From assembly GCA_022453515.1 (NCBI GenBank), contig JAJNNY010000038.1, forward strand, positions 186,001 through 250,000: a DNA stretch of 64,000 nt, given 5' to 3'. How positions within the stretch are numbered: position 1 is the first letter of the stretch; the number at the start of each line of letters is the position of its first letter. The notes under the pieces are model-generated. The model was not told the origin of the DNA and did no database searches. It was given only the letters and a program-made list of their open reading frames with translations. This DNA is from Astrocystis sublimbata. Taxonomy: Eukaryota; Ascomycota; Sordariomycetes; Xylariales; Xylariaceae. The position numbers and the translations under genes were made by a program. Of this stretch, positions 11,596 through 22,241 are shown one piece after another.

Positions 11596-12019
11596 TAGTC
11601 AGAAAGGCTTGGTTGACTATCATCCAGAGCTCAGAGCTCAAAGCATCGCTGCCCTGGTGCCTGGGCAGAACATCATTTAAAGACATTACATATTGAGCAC
11701 TCCGGATCTTCCAAATTTCCCCATTTCCCAAGAGTACCTACCCCTAATCGATACATGATGGGATCACTCGTGCCTCTACCCACGACTGATCAGCTGACTA
11801 TCGACTTTAAACGCCGAACCCATGCCGTCATCGTACACTGCTTGTGTCGATGCTTCCCCCCCTCCCCCTTTAGGCTCGCCTGGACGGTAATCGTACATTT
11901 GGGTTATATTCCCTATGCATATACCAAGGAGCAGGCATAGAGCACCTCGCCTGTTGGTCGTGATATGTTGGATAAGGTGGCGGTGGCAGCGGCACCGTTC
12001 CTCGAGGTTCACTGCGATG
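11596..12019. other. Convergent 3' intergenic region
   Basis: These 424 bases hold the 3' flanks of the small membrane-protein gene (+) and bur1 (-). Nothing else is supported. Confidence 0.5.
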
Positions 12020-13880
12020 CTATCGGCGGTAATCCCGGTCGCGGTCCCGCTCCCTTTCCCTTCCCGGAGATCGGCTGCGACTTCGTGTTCTACTGGCTCT
12101 GCTCCGATCATCGTGATCTCGATCCCGGCGATCCCAATCATATCTTCTTTCATCTCTATCGTCCCTTCTTCGACGGTCGTCACGTGGAGGCCGATCTTCT
12201 CTCGGTGGCCGTTCATCCCTCCCGCCACGGTAACTAGGAATGTAGGTGTCGATATTTGCGCCGCCGCGGTTCCTAGGAGCTCTTTCTCGATCCCTGCCGA
12301 GAGATTCATGCGAGTCTTTGGTTCCATCCCATCCGTTAGGAGGGTTCTCAGGAGGCGGCGGACGCGGTGGGAGTCGGTGTTCGTGGCGGGGTTGTTCTCT
12401 AGCCCATGCTGGACGGCGCCCGCCTTCCTCGCCGTTACGATTTCCGTGGTGTCTGCCATTCGTCCTATTGCCGTATCCGTCACCGCTACCAAACCCGACA
12501 TTAGGACCATCGAAAGCTCCGCCGACTGTTCCCCCTTTAGGAGCAGGTGGTAGTGCAGCCTTCCGATCATGGAACTTTCGACGGTCGAACTCGTGACTAT
12601 CCTCAAAATTTGGAATATCCTCTGGCTTAGCCGGATAAGGGGAAGTCTTGAAATAGGGGTGCTTGAGGGCATCGATCGCATTGATGCGAGTCCGCCAGTT
12701 GAGCTGCAGTAGCTCCTTTAACAAGGATATAGCAACAGCACCATGTTCCTGGAATCGTGATGAAAGCATGCCTGGCCTTGGACGGGGACTTAGAGACTGC
12801 GCACCGGGAAGCTGCTTCCATCCGGGCATGTTGTCTTCTGTGGGCGATCCGACGAGCTCAAAAATAATGTCCAGTTGATGGGGGTCGCTCTCGCCCGCGA
12901 GAATGGGCTTTCCTACTAGCATCTCGCCCAAAACGCACCTTTTGTACATCGTAAGCTATTGTTCAGCATACTGGAAGAAGATGAAACTCACCCCACACCC
13001 CACATATCGATTGCAGTGGTGTATCTCTTTAGGTGCAAGAGCAGCTCAGGGGGGCGATACCATCTTGTAACCACCAAACTGGTATACTCTCTTTTGCCCT
13101 CACCTCCGCCACGGCCGGGTTGCGGTACGGTTCCATCGTAGTGTCTCGCAAGTCCGAAATCAGCAATCTGAAGTACACCTTTGTTGCTGATGAGCAGATT
13201 GGCTGCCTTCATGTCGCGGTGAAGTATTTTGTTATCGTGCAGGTATCGAAGGCCTTGAAGCAGCTGGTACAAATAGCATTTTATTTGCGGCAATGTGAAT
13301 GTGACGGCAGGATTATCAAGCAGGCCAGACAGATCGTGCTCCATGTAAGGGGTTGCCATATAGATGATCGGCCGCTTCCTTTTATCGACTCGAAGGATGT
13401 CAGAAGATGCAGAAGCTATGGATGGCGGGCACAGGACGTACTCATCTTGGTATGATGCTCGACGGCCATATCTTCCAGACGCAGCACGTTCTTGTGTGAT
13501 AAGAGCTTTAAAAGTTTGATCTCTCGGAGGGCGGTGATGGGAAACTGGAAAACTGATCAGTGGCTGGGAAGGAACCAGTGTAGCAGGTTGCCACAAACCC
13601 CGTCCTTTTCGTTATGCATGATGATCTTCTTCAGGGCAACCAGGGCGCCCGTTCTGCGTGACCTCGCTTTGTGGACCTCGCTACATGTCGCAGTTAGCAT
13701 CTAGATTGAATGAGAAGAACGGCCAGTTCCTCACCCAAATGTTCCTTCGCCGAGCTTGCCCTGGAGTTCGTAGTCGGTGATGCGAGAGCAACCTTTGAAG
13801 CTGTCGCGGGGTCGCTGGTGCTGTTGGGCGAATGATCGGGGCGAGAGCCCTCCATTCATGTTGCTCGTTGCAGTCGCCAT
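12020..13880 (-). CDS. bur1: Cyclin-dependent kinase Bur1 (CDK9-type, Sgv1)
   Basis: Bur1 with its cyclin Bur2 phosphorylates the RNA polymerase II CTD linker and Spt5 and promotes elongation and histone modification. Five exons are supported: 13880-13735, 13680-13599, 13544-13442, 13388-12992 and 12938-12020. The introns are 53-54 nt and the sum is 548 aa in one frame, matching filamentous-fungal Bur1. The kinase core is complete: glycine loop GEGTFGEV (about 44-51), VALKK with Lys66, [10 protein letters not shown] (His167-Asp169), DFG 187-189 and the T-loop [10 protein letters not shown] with Thr218. The Gly-rich insertion [10 protein letters not shown] before the T-loop end and [17 protein letters not shown] are Bur1/CDK9 hallmarks. 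The C-terminal tail (about 400-548) is disordered and rich in Arg/Asp/Ser (RD/RS-like), ending in [13 protein letters not shown]. The start has context gccATGg. The related CTD kinase Ctk1/CDK12 is less likely given these motifs. Confidence 0.95.
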
Positions 13881-14889
13881 GGCAGCGGCTGCTGAGTAGA
13901 GCCCAAGGACACCGTCAGCGTATTATCGCGCGCGCAGTTCGGCAACTTTCAGGCAGAATCGAGCAGCGTGGCGATGGCAAGACCTGGTCGATTATGTGGC
14001 CAGTATTGAGGACCGGAGGAAAGTGCGCATCGTAAGAGGTGCAAGGAGTTGCGCGAGGCGCGGGTATGGATACTTGAATATCGTAGATGACGCGCCCGAT
14101 GGATAAGATGATGAAGGGTCCCAACTGGTGATAAAACGTGAGTACACGGATGCAGAGTGAATGGTGAATGGAGGCTAGTCTTGATCAAGTCTTTGAGCTG
14201 CCAGCGCGTGAGAGTGAAGAGGTAAGGTAGACTGTGTGACTGTGTACCATGGATTCTGGATGTCCCTTTTGGTGGCAAGGCAAAGATCCTTGAGAGCAAT
14301 GCGGCCGGCGGGAAAGTGAGCTAGGGACGATTAGGTAAGCTCAAATGGTCATGCAGATGATGCCCGGGCTATTGCATGTAACCTTAGATACCTACTACGT
14401 AGGTACCGTCTCATGGGTAGTTAGGTGGGTCATCACTGGAAGTAGGTACTTAGATACTAGGTACATGTAGATTCCCCACTTGCGAGGGAGAGCTAAAAGA
14501 TGCCAAAAGTACCTAGATTAGGTACATTAGGTATGTCGGTGGGCTAGGTACATGCACCGTCTAACTACATAAGGTAGGTACCTACCTCCATGAAGCTTGT
14601 ACAGTACCCAAGAAGTAAGCAGCCTGGCATCCTGGCATCCTGGCATCTGGGAGCTCCTCCGGTTAAATCTCGGCTTGTCTTCAGCAGCCGTGCTCGCCCA
14701 ACTCCCTTCAATCCGCAATGCGATCGACTGCCGACGACTGATGCGGTCAAGACTCCCCGACGACCGCGATTGCCATTCACCTCCTGTCTATTCACCTTGA
14801 CATAGCCAATCTGTCCGTCATTACTGGCTTCTCTTTTTTGACAACTGCCTCCAAACGCTTACTGGCCGACAGTGCTCCGGCTTCTCGCA
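13881..14889. promoter_or_regulatory. Divergent upstream region of bur1 and the NDUFB2 gene
   Basis: No gene is supported in this 1 kb. TACCTAGG-type motifs are dense at 14386-14585, and three imperfect copies of GGCATCCT lie at about 14625-14650. The pyrimidine-rich stretch at 14815-14860 precedes the NDUFB2 start. Confidence 0.45.
14386..14585. repeat. Cluster of TACCTAGGTA-type motifs
   Basis: Repeated GGTACC, CTAGGTAC and TAGGTAGGTACC words occur throughout, including a palindromic TAGGTAGGTACCTACCT at the right end. This is the same dispersed motif seen in other intergenic regions. Confidence 0.6.
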
Positions 14890-15157
14890 ATGGCTGGCGG
14901 CCCTGGTCCCATCAAGGCCCATGTGCCTCCAATCTACAGATTTACTGCCACCGCTCTAGGCGCCAGCATGTGGTTCTTTGTAAGTCTCCCTCAGTCTTGT
15001 TTCGTTGCTGTGGGAGCTAACTATCGGTCGCAGTTGATGTACAGAGCGAGAAAAGATGGTATATGAGACCCGGGTTCGATCTAATACGACGCGCGATTAT
15101 TAACCTATCTTCACAGGGCCTGTCCTCATGGGTTGGAAGCATCCGTGGGACCACTGA
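14890..15157 (+). CDS. NADH:ubiquinone oxidoreductase beta-subcomplex subunit 2 (NDUFB2, plant/fungal type)
   Basis: This is a very small accessory subunit of the membrane arm of respiratory complex I in the inner mitochondrial membrane. Three exons are supported: 14890-14979, 15034-15058 and 15117-15157. Splicing through GTAAGT and GTATAT donors gives only 51 aa. The segment ASMWFFLMYRARKDGPVLMG followed by WKHPWDH matches the plant/fungal NDUFB2 signature (MWFW-x-x-YRAK-x-DGPV-x-x-GW-HPW). The aromatic stretch around MWFF is the single membrane anchor. The identification depends on joining all three exons, and the junctions fall exactly inside the conserved motif, which strongly supports them. 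The family assignment is from recall of the motif, not a search. Confidence 0.88.
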
Positions 15158-16323
15158 ATTTCGATATCGACACTTGGGGAAACAGTTGTGTGGAATGGTG
15201 TGGAACGCGACGAGAGGAGGAGGGAACATCCGAGTCTGGGAGCGAATGTGCATCCAACAACGAATACGATTTCCCTTGGGTTGAACCATCACCAACAATT
15301 AGACGCAACGACCAACACTTGTCACCAAGCTGTGATTGTATCCTATGTGAAATGATAGGCGCTTCGGCGGGTGGGGCCTGCGAACCAGTTGCATGTCGAA
15401 GTCCCCAGGTACTCAGGAGCCAGTGCCCAGGTGGTTTCACAAAGTCCGTTCCTGTCAAATTCCAATGAAATCTGGCTTGACATTGTTAAGATCTCAATTC
15501 TTGGTCCGATGTTTCAGGAGAACGTGATTATGCCTACAGTCAAATTGAAGTTGGGTGAGATGATATGCGGTGCCCGTTGGCAACAAACGACCATCGAGAG
15601 ATTCTGGCAATTGAGTCTTGCGCAAATGCCGGCATATTGCTCGATCTTGGTCGTCCATGGGTCCTCCGTGATGAGACACAACTCCCAAGGCTATGTGTTA
15701 TTTTTGCTTCATATTCAACCTCAACCATATTGCATCGCGTAGTTCGGCATGTGGGCGAGGTAATTACAAGAAAAGTGTAAAGTCTAATATCAGAACACTT
15801 TTTTAGATGACGTAGATAATGTGATCATGCAAATAACACTAACGCTTACTTTTAAGTACCTAGTCAGACCAAAATCTTCCAAGGTTTGTTTGCAAGATCA
15901 ATAAGAGGTAGGTGCCTGAGTACGCTTTAAGACCAGTGACAGCCCAGTAGGGCCCGGTCTTCGAGGTACAGCCGCCAGGCCCCCAGGGCGGTACCTAGGT
16001 AGTGTCAGTGATGCTATTACCCCTGGAGGCCCGGGGGTGTGCGCTAAAAGATACGCTACCCTCCCTGTAGACATCCATCTGGGCGTACATACCATTTTCT
16101 CCAGTCGATGCGGCGCCGAGGCGGCATCAAAACATTAGGTTGGGATAAGGTATCTCAATCTCAGCCTGGCTATAATTTTACTATTGCTACTTACCTACCT
16201 ACCTAGCTGTTGCAACATCCAGTGCTAATTACATTGCGCACCCCCCCCACAAGCTCCTCTTAAGCCCGCTCTGTACACCTGTCATTCGAAGTGCATTGCG
16301 AAATCACCACAGGCCGAATTGAA
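15158..16323. other. Intergenic region between the NDUFB2 and USP39 genes
   Basis: There are 1.2 kb without a supported gene. Short frames at 15133-15468 and 15371-15742 lack family resemblance and splice logic. TACCTAGGTAG motifs occur at about 15990 and 16190-16206, and a C run sits at about 16240. The right part is the probable promoter of the Sad1/USP39 gene. Confidence 0.45.
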
Positions 16324-17946
16324 ATGTCAAAAAGGCAAGCCTCGGAGGCGCTCGATGATGCATACGACGTCGGCTCGCCCGCATCCAAAAAGTCGAGATA
16401 TGACGACGGTCCAGAGCTCAACGGAAACGGACACGCTTTTGCAACACCATCGGAGAGACCCGACGACAGCGTTTCGGGCATTGAAAACGGCCATGTTGAA
16501 TCGGATGAAGACGACGAGCCCATAAAAGCGCCCATTAGGCAATCGGCACCGACAGCAGGCTATGGCGACCTCTACCTCGACACGATAGATCGCAATGTGC
16601 TGGATTTCGATTTCGAGAAGTTGTGCTCCATCAGCCTGTCCAACATCAACGTCTACGCGTGTCTAGTCTGCGGGAAATACTTCCAAGGAAGAGGGCCCAA
16701 GTCGCACGCCTACTTCCATGCGCTCGAGGATGGCCACCATGTCTTCATCAACATGGAGACGCGGAAAGTCTACGTCCTGCCCGAGGGCTACGAGGTGCAG
16801 AGCAACTCGCTCGACGACATCAAATACGTCTCGGATCCCAGATATACGCGAGAGGAGGTGATGGCGCTGGATCGCAAGCCCCGGGCGGCGTGGACGCTTG
16901 GTGGGAAGCAGTACACGCCTGGGTTCGTCGGCATGAACAACATCAAAGAGAACGACTACCTCAACGTCGTGATGCAAGCGCTGTCCCATGTCGGGCCCCT
17001 GCGGAACTTCGCGCTGCTCGAGGACTTTTCGTCGCGCTCGGAGCTCGTCAAGCGGTTCTCCACCCTGTTCCGCAAGATCTGGAACCCGCGCGCTTTCAAG
17101 AGCCACGTATCGCCGCACGAACTCTTGCAGGAGATTTCGCTGAGGTCAAACAAGAAGTTCACTCTGACGGAGCAGTCAGACCCGGTCGACTTCCTGTCCT
17201 GGTTCCTGAATAACCTGCATCTGGGGCTTGGCGGGAGCAAGACAAAACCAGGGAGCAGCATCATCCAGCGCATCTTCCAAGGCAAGCTCAAGGTTGATTC
17301 GCAGGCCATCACAGCAAAAGCCGACATCGGCGACCGTTTACGATTCGAGGAGGCGGCCGAAGTCAAGACAGACATCTCACGCTTCTTACTCCTCACCCTC
17401 GACCTGCCTCCGGCCCCCCTGTTCCAGGACGAGATGGGTGGTAACATTATCCCCCAGGTGCCCTTGGCCACTATATTATCAAAGTACGACGGCATCAAAG
17501 CACAAGAACACCTGGCACAGCGGAAGCGGTATCGCTTGATGCACCCTCTACCCCCGTTTCTCATATTCCACATCAAGCGGTTCTCCAAGAACAAGTTCGT
17601 CTCGGAGCGCAATCCAACCATTGTCACATTCGATGCTCGTGTCGGTCTGGACGCCTCACCATACGTTGAGCCAAGCCCTGCGGACCACCCTATCGGCGAA
17701 CCGATCTGGTACGATCTCGTCGCCAACGTCACGCACGAGGCTGTGCGAGCCAAAGAGGATGTCGCAGACATGGGCGAGGAACGCAAGACATGGAAGGTCC
17801 AGCTTAAGGACAAGGGCCGGGACGAATGGGTCGTGTGTCAAGATTTGTTCGTCGAGAATATCCAGAAGGAGCTGCTGTATCTAGGGGAGTCATATCTGCA
17901 GATCTGGGAGAGGCGGCGAGAGCCAAAGGGAAAACAAAAGGGGTAG
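16324..17946 (+). CDS. sad1: Splicing factor Sad1/USP39 (catalytically dead ubiquitin-hydrolase fold)
   Basis: Sad1/USP39 is needed for assembly or stability of the U4/U6.U5 tri-snRNP and therefore for pre-mRNA splicing. The gene is a single exon of 540 aa. A disordered acidic N-terminus (1-80) precedes DTIDRNVLDFDFEKLCSISL, then a zf-UBP domain (about 100-160) with YACLVCGKYFQGRG and HAYFHALEDGHHV. The UCH/USP-like domain starts at FVGMNNIKENDYLNVVMQAL (about 201-220). In active USPs this box has Cys where this protein has Asp211, so the nucleophile is absent, as in USP39. Other family blocks are PVDFLSWFLNNLH, LLLTLDLPPAPLFQDE, PPFLIFHIKRFSKN and YLQIWERR at the end. The first in-frame ATG is 16324; an upstream in-frame GTG is not a plausible start. 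Confidence 0.95.
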   Translation: MSKRQASEALDDAYDVGSPASKKSRYDDGPELNGNGHAFATPSERPDDSVSGIENGHVESDEDDEPIKAPIRQSAPTAGYGDLYLDTIDRNVLDFDFEKLCSISLSNINVYACLVCGKYFQGRGPKSHAYFHALEDGHHVFINMETRKVYVLPEGYEVQSNSLDDIKYVSDPRYTREEVMALDRKPRAAWTLGGKQYTPGFVGMNNIKENDYLNVVMQALSHVGPLRNFALLEDFSSRSELVKRFSTLFRKIWNPRAFKSHVSPHELLQEISLRSNKKFTLTEQSDPVDFLSWFLNNLHLGLGGSKTKPGSSIIQRIFQGKLKVDSQAITAKADIGDRLRFEEAAEVKTDISRFLLLTLDLPPAPLFQDEMGGNIIPQVPLATILSKYDGIKAQEHLAQRKRYRLMHPLPPFLIFHIKRFSKNKFVSERNPTIVTFDARVGLDASPYVEPSPADHPIGEPIWYDLVANVTHEAVRAKEDVADMGEERKTWKVQLKDKGRDEWVVCQDLFVENIQKELLYLGESYLQIWERRREPKGKQKG

Positions 17947-19002
17947 GTGGAGAAGTTGATATGATAAAGGGAGGGGGTCCAAATCTTGAGGGACTAGGTT
18001 GAATTAATGTTAACGAACTCTAATACGATACCACTTGAGCAAAGCAAGTCAAAGTCAGGGTAATTCTCAGTATACTGCAGACGATCTGCCACCTCGCATG
18101 TTTAACTACCTGAGAGACTAGGTTGCGGACTAAACCACCTACCATGATTGACAAGCTTGTCATGTGTTTCAATGAATGCCCAGCAACTGCATCCCAAATA
18201 CGATCTATACGCGGAATGAGGACCAGACAGGCAATCCTTGGTAACACCAGCAGGATCATCTAGAAAGTACCTAAGGTAATACTCGTTCTTATTGGCGGTT
18301 TCTCCATCCGTAGGCAATATGTTTATCGGGAGTTTTGATGGAAGTCATGCTTTCATATTCTCATACATCTCTGATCTTCACTTCTTGTCACGACAGATAG
18401 ATACAACTGGTCACGATGCAGCAACAAGGCGGCTGATATTGAAATGCTGATTTGACGTATTTGCATAATATGAATGGCACACCTCCAATACTGCGTGGGG
18501 CCTACCACGGGACGTTCAGCGAAAATTGGGAAAGAAGCCCAAAGACCGTCTATTGCCCAAGTATTGACACTTAGATATCACAATATCTCGGCGCAGTTTG
18601 CTTACCCAGCCTTGTCATTATACCGAAATGGGTAGGTTTCCTGATGCCAACATTGTTCATGAGATACAACTCGACACCGGTGGCTCTTTGAAGGATGCAC
18701 ATGATTGACACACGACAAGTTAACAGTAACATTGGCACCGGGGCTAAAAGACATGTTGCATAGTTGCGACTCGCGCTCACATGTTGAAGCACGCATGATG
18801 GGGGAGGGGGGGGTACATTGGTTGTTTGGTATCACGTTTACTATTTTTTTGCGTCTAAGGCTTAAGGCTAAGCTTAGGAGTCAACTAAGACGTTAAGTCG
18901 TTCATCCATTTCAAACCCTTTTCCTTCCCTGGCCGATCCCGTGACCATAATGACCTCATCAATGCGTAATCATCCTACCGTAATCAAGTCATGTTTAGTT
19001 GC
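17947..19002. other. Convergent 3' intergenic region between the USP39 and eEF1B-gamma genes
   Basis: This 1.06 kb between two convergent genes is AT-richer than the flanking exons. No open frame has coding character and no RNA gene was recognised. Confidence 0.5.
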
Positions 19003-20654
19003 TTATTTGAAGACCTTTCCGTCAGCATACTTGTACTCCTTGTCGCCAACAACAACAGGCTTGTCAAACTTCCATCGGGACTCGACAATAGCCCGGTCCT
19101 CGGCGTTCTCGGGGTCGAGCTTCTTGAAGTCGAAACTCTCGTAGTCGGGGGCGACATCGAATACAGGGAGGTACTCATCGCCACGGATGACGAACGCACC
19201 CGAGATGACCGAGTCGTGGTTCTCGCCATAGACGCCGGCAGCGCCGAAGAGATGCTTACGCGAACCCTCAAGACGGTTGTTGAATCCACCAATCAAGTTG
19301 TTGGACATGAAAACCAACCTCAGCTCGTCGTTGTACTTGTAGTCAACTTGCCAGATCGTGTAGTCCTTGAAAGGAACCGTTTTCCAGAAGTACTCCATAG
19401 CCTGGTCAGCAGGGTTGTTCGAGTAGAATCGCTTCCACTCATCGAGCGGGTACTCTGATCTAGGAAGAAGGTCGACAGGGTGCTTGGGCTTGGGAGCAGG
19501 GGCAGCTTCCTCCTCCGCAGCCGGGGCAGGCTTAGGGGCGGCTTTGGGTTGAGCCTTGGGCTGCTCAGCCTTCTTAGCCTTGGGCTGGTCGGCCTTCTTG
19601 GGAGGAACGTTGGCGAGCTTGGGCTTCTCAATGAACTCAAGAGGCTTGGCAACTGCGGAAAAGATGGGCTGGTTGTAAATGGTCTCGAACCATCGCGTGG
19701 TGTTGACATTCTCAGATCGCCACTCCTTATCGTAGAAGTACTGGAAGCCGCGCGAGATAATGCCGACAGCAAAGATGTCGGCTAGTGTAATGCGCTCGCC
19801 AACAAGGTATGTGTTGTGTAGAAGGTGCTCCTCGACGATGTCAACAGCCTTCTTCGCGGCCTTGATGGATTCGTCGACGTTCTTCTTGTTGTACGGGTCC
19901 ACGCCCAGAAGAGGGCGGAACCAGCCGCCGAGAGCCGGCAGAACCTCGCTGTTAAAGAATGACATCCACTTTAGGATGGAAGCATAGCTGAAAGAGGTAT
20001 TAGTCAACTGCAGCAGGGACTGACGATAACGGGGAACCTACTCCTGCTTGGTCTTGCCGAGGAGGGTAGTCTTCTCGTTCTGGGAAGCAACTGCAAGCGA
20101 CTGTTAGTGCTACGCCTCGTCCATGTGGTGAGAATTTCGGTGAATATTATCAAGGACATGTAGGATCAGAAAGTAGAACGATATCAACAAAGTGTGATTC
20201 AGCCAGGGATAACTGTAATAATAAAGGTCTAGATCATCATATCGAGCCCCGGGGACAAGACAAGAAGGGCACAGTGCAATGCTGCGCCTTGCAGGAGGGA
20301 TGCGAAATAGGAATGACCTACTGTAGATGTTGATGGCGAGGGTCTCGGATAGAGCGTAGCCATCGCTGCCGACAAAGGTAGGAACCTTGCCGAGTTTGTT
20401 GACCTTCAGGAGCTCCTGAGGGGGGCTGGCAGCGTCAACCTCGACAAACTCGAGATCGAGACCGTTGGCCTTCGCAACCGCGAGGATGGCGGTGGTGCGG
20501 GGGTTGAGCTATGTGACCAGGTTGGCTGTCAGCTCAGTCGCTCGCCAGGAAGGAAAGGCATGGTGGAAATGCCAGACGCGGCACTACATTCGCGAAATCA
20601 AGCCAAATCAATGCTGCTTACCTCCCGGCTGAAGATCTTTCCGAAGGGCGCCAT
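19003..20654 (-). CDS. Translation elongation factor eEF1B subunit gamma
   Basis: eEF1B-gamma anchors the guanine-nucleotide exchange complex (eEF1B-alpha/gamma) that recycles eEF1A-GTP in translation elongation. Four exons are supported: 20654-20622, 20508-20322, 20090-20042 and 19987-19003, totalling 417 aa in one frame. The N-terminal GST-like region begins MAPFGKIFSRE, then LNPRTTAILAVAKANG and KVPTFVGSDGYALSETLAI. The junction TLLGKTKQ-DYASILKWMSF is the conserved GST-C start. A Lys/Ala/Pro linker with AKKAEQPKAQPKAAPKPAP and an acidic AEEEAAP patch separates it from the conserved EF1G C-terminal domain, which includes DLLPRSEYPLDEWKR, FWKTVPFKDYTIWQ and the ending KYADGKVFK. Very short early exons in the start region are usual for highly expressed fungal genes. 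Confidence 0.95.
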
Positions 20655-21239
20655 GGTTGTGAGAAGCCTGGTGCGGTGGACAAGGTGGCAGTGGGAGGGT
20701 GGAAGGAGAGAGCAGAGAAGAATCTGTGACTCTTGAGGTTTTTGCTCCCGAAATTTGGCACGACCCGATGCGGGGCACTAGGGGAAGAGCAACACGGCAA
20801 AAGTACCTCAGTATCCATTACGTCTGTAGGTGCCCGCCTACCTAGGTATCTTAGGTACCTATCTCCAGGGCTGCTTGACCCCTCCACCGGGCACCTGCAA
20901 CTGCCCTGCAATGAGGCCGCGTCGGGGCTTCGGAGCATCGTATTTCCATCTCGTGTGCTGCAGAGTGCAGAGCTCGATGCAGGTCTCACCTACTTGAACC
21001 TGCTGCTACCATGTAGGTAGATACCTACACAGGTACCTAACCATGGATCTGGTGTAACCACAGGCCCTGAAGGGGAGGTACCTTAGCGTCTGCCAGGCCT
21101 CGCGCGCTAAGCTGCAGCGGAAAACTTCACAGCATCTCACCATCTCAACCCGCACTCAGCCGACAACATCAGGAGCTCCAGCTTCGCTTCCCTCGCACCG
21201 ACGTCGTCACGGGTCATGCCGAGGCTCCGATAGCCCATC
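20655..21239. promoter_or_regulatory. Shared divergent upstream region of the eEF1B-gamma and uS9m genes
   Basis: The 585 bases lie between divergent start codons of a cytosolic elongation factor and a mitochondrial ribosomal protein, so the promoter is probably shared or overlapping. TACCTAGGTATC and GGTACCTA motifs are present at about 20835-20860 and 21010-21050. The promoter role is inferred from layout. Confidence 0.45.
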
Positions 21240-22241
21240 ATGTCTTCCGCACGCTGCTGTATCCGCTCACTGAGGCCCCTGCCCACCGCGCCGAAACCGA
21301 CGCCGAAGAAATGGCAATATCTCCCACAGAAATCCGCCTTCGTTCGAACCATAGCGACAACGACGCCTAGGTCGAACGAGGACGATGCGTTCAATAGCGC
21401 CATTGATGGTATGATGGAGGCCAGTGAAGGAGGAAAGGAAGTCATAACTACATATGCGCGACCCATGCCCGTCTCGCCCTCCTACTTCTCGCGGCTCCCG
21501 CAATTCAACGACAGCTTCGTCAACGTGCAGGAGCTCGCCCGGAAATACGCACGGCTGCCTACCCTGCACCCCAGCCAGGTTCAGCGAGTTGCCTGGATGA
21601 CAAAGGAACAGTACCGAGTTCAAATCGGGGAGCATGTGAAAGGGAGGGACTGGGCGGCCTGTATCGGATTGGTGAAGCGCCTGAACCAGATACACCCAGA
21701 CCTGATGCCGGACGAGGTCAAGAAGGGTCTTCGAGCATTCAAGCGCGATATTGACATCTATGCCAACAAACCAAAGCCGATTCCGGTCGACAAATTCGGC
21801 AGATCGCATGGTGTTGGCAAGCGGAAATCTTCGGTGGCCCGCGCCTGGCTGGTTGAGGGCACGGGTGAGGTCCTGATCAACGGCAAGCCCCTGAACGATG
21901 CGTTCGCTCGGATACACGATCGTGAAAGTGCTGTTTGGGGCTTGAAGACTACAGAAAGATTGGACAAGTACAACGTTTGGGCCCTGGTGGGCGGCGGCGG
22001 CACTACCGGGCAGGCGGAAGCGTTGGCTATGGCCATTGCCAAAGCGCTTGTTGTTCACGAGCCGCCCCTGAAGACACCATTAAGGCGAGGTAAGCTCCTA
22101 TCACATCCCGGCGATCCTATTGCACCCAGACTCTAACAGCCACACGTAGCCGGCTGTATCACTCGAGACCCGAGGCAGGTGGAAAGGAAGAAGGCGGGCC
22201 ACCTGAAGGCCAGAAAGAGCCCTGCATGGGTCAAGAGATAA
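21240..22241 (+). CDS. mrps9: Mitochondrial small-subunit ribosomal protein uS9m
   Basis: This is a component of the mitoribosome small subunit, at the head near the P-site. Two exons are supported, 21240-22089 and 22150-22241, joined by a 60-nt GTAAGC...GTAG intron to give 313 aa. The first ~40 residues are basic and Ser/Arg-rich with few acids ([15 protein letters not shown]), as expected for a mitochondrial presequence. A fungal-specific middle region follows. The conserved S9 domain begins at about residue 188 with [20 protein letters not shown] and LINGKPL, and continues through [21 protein letters not shown]. The intron lies just before [17 protein letters not shown], and the protein ends [11 protein letters not shown]. 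The terminal KR with preceding Arg/Lys matches the P-site-reaching tail of the family. Confidence 0.95.

Noticed and set aside
11776..12681. 301-codon minus frame overlapping bur1
   Set aside because: It is a register shift of the Arg/Asp-rich bur1 tail; the bur1 frame joins the kinase domain with proper splicing.
16956..17813. 285-codon antisense frame within sad1
   Set aside because: Shadow of the sense frame; no recognisable motif.
21267..22058. 263-codon antisense frame within the uS9m gene
   Set aside because: Shadow frame; the sense frame carries the S9 signature.
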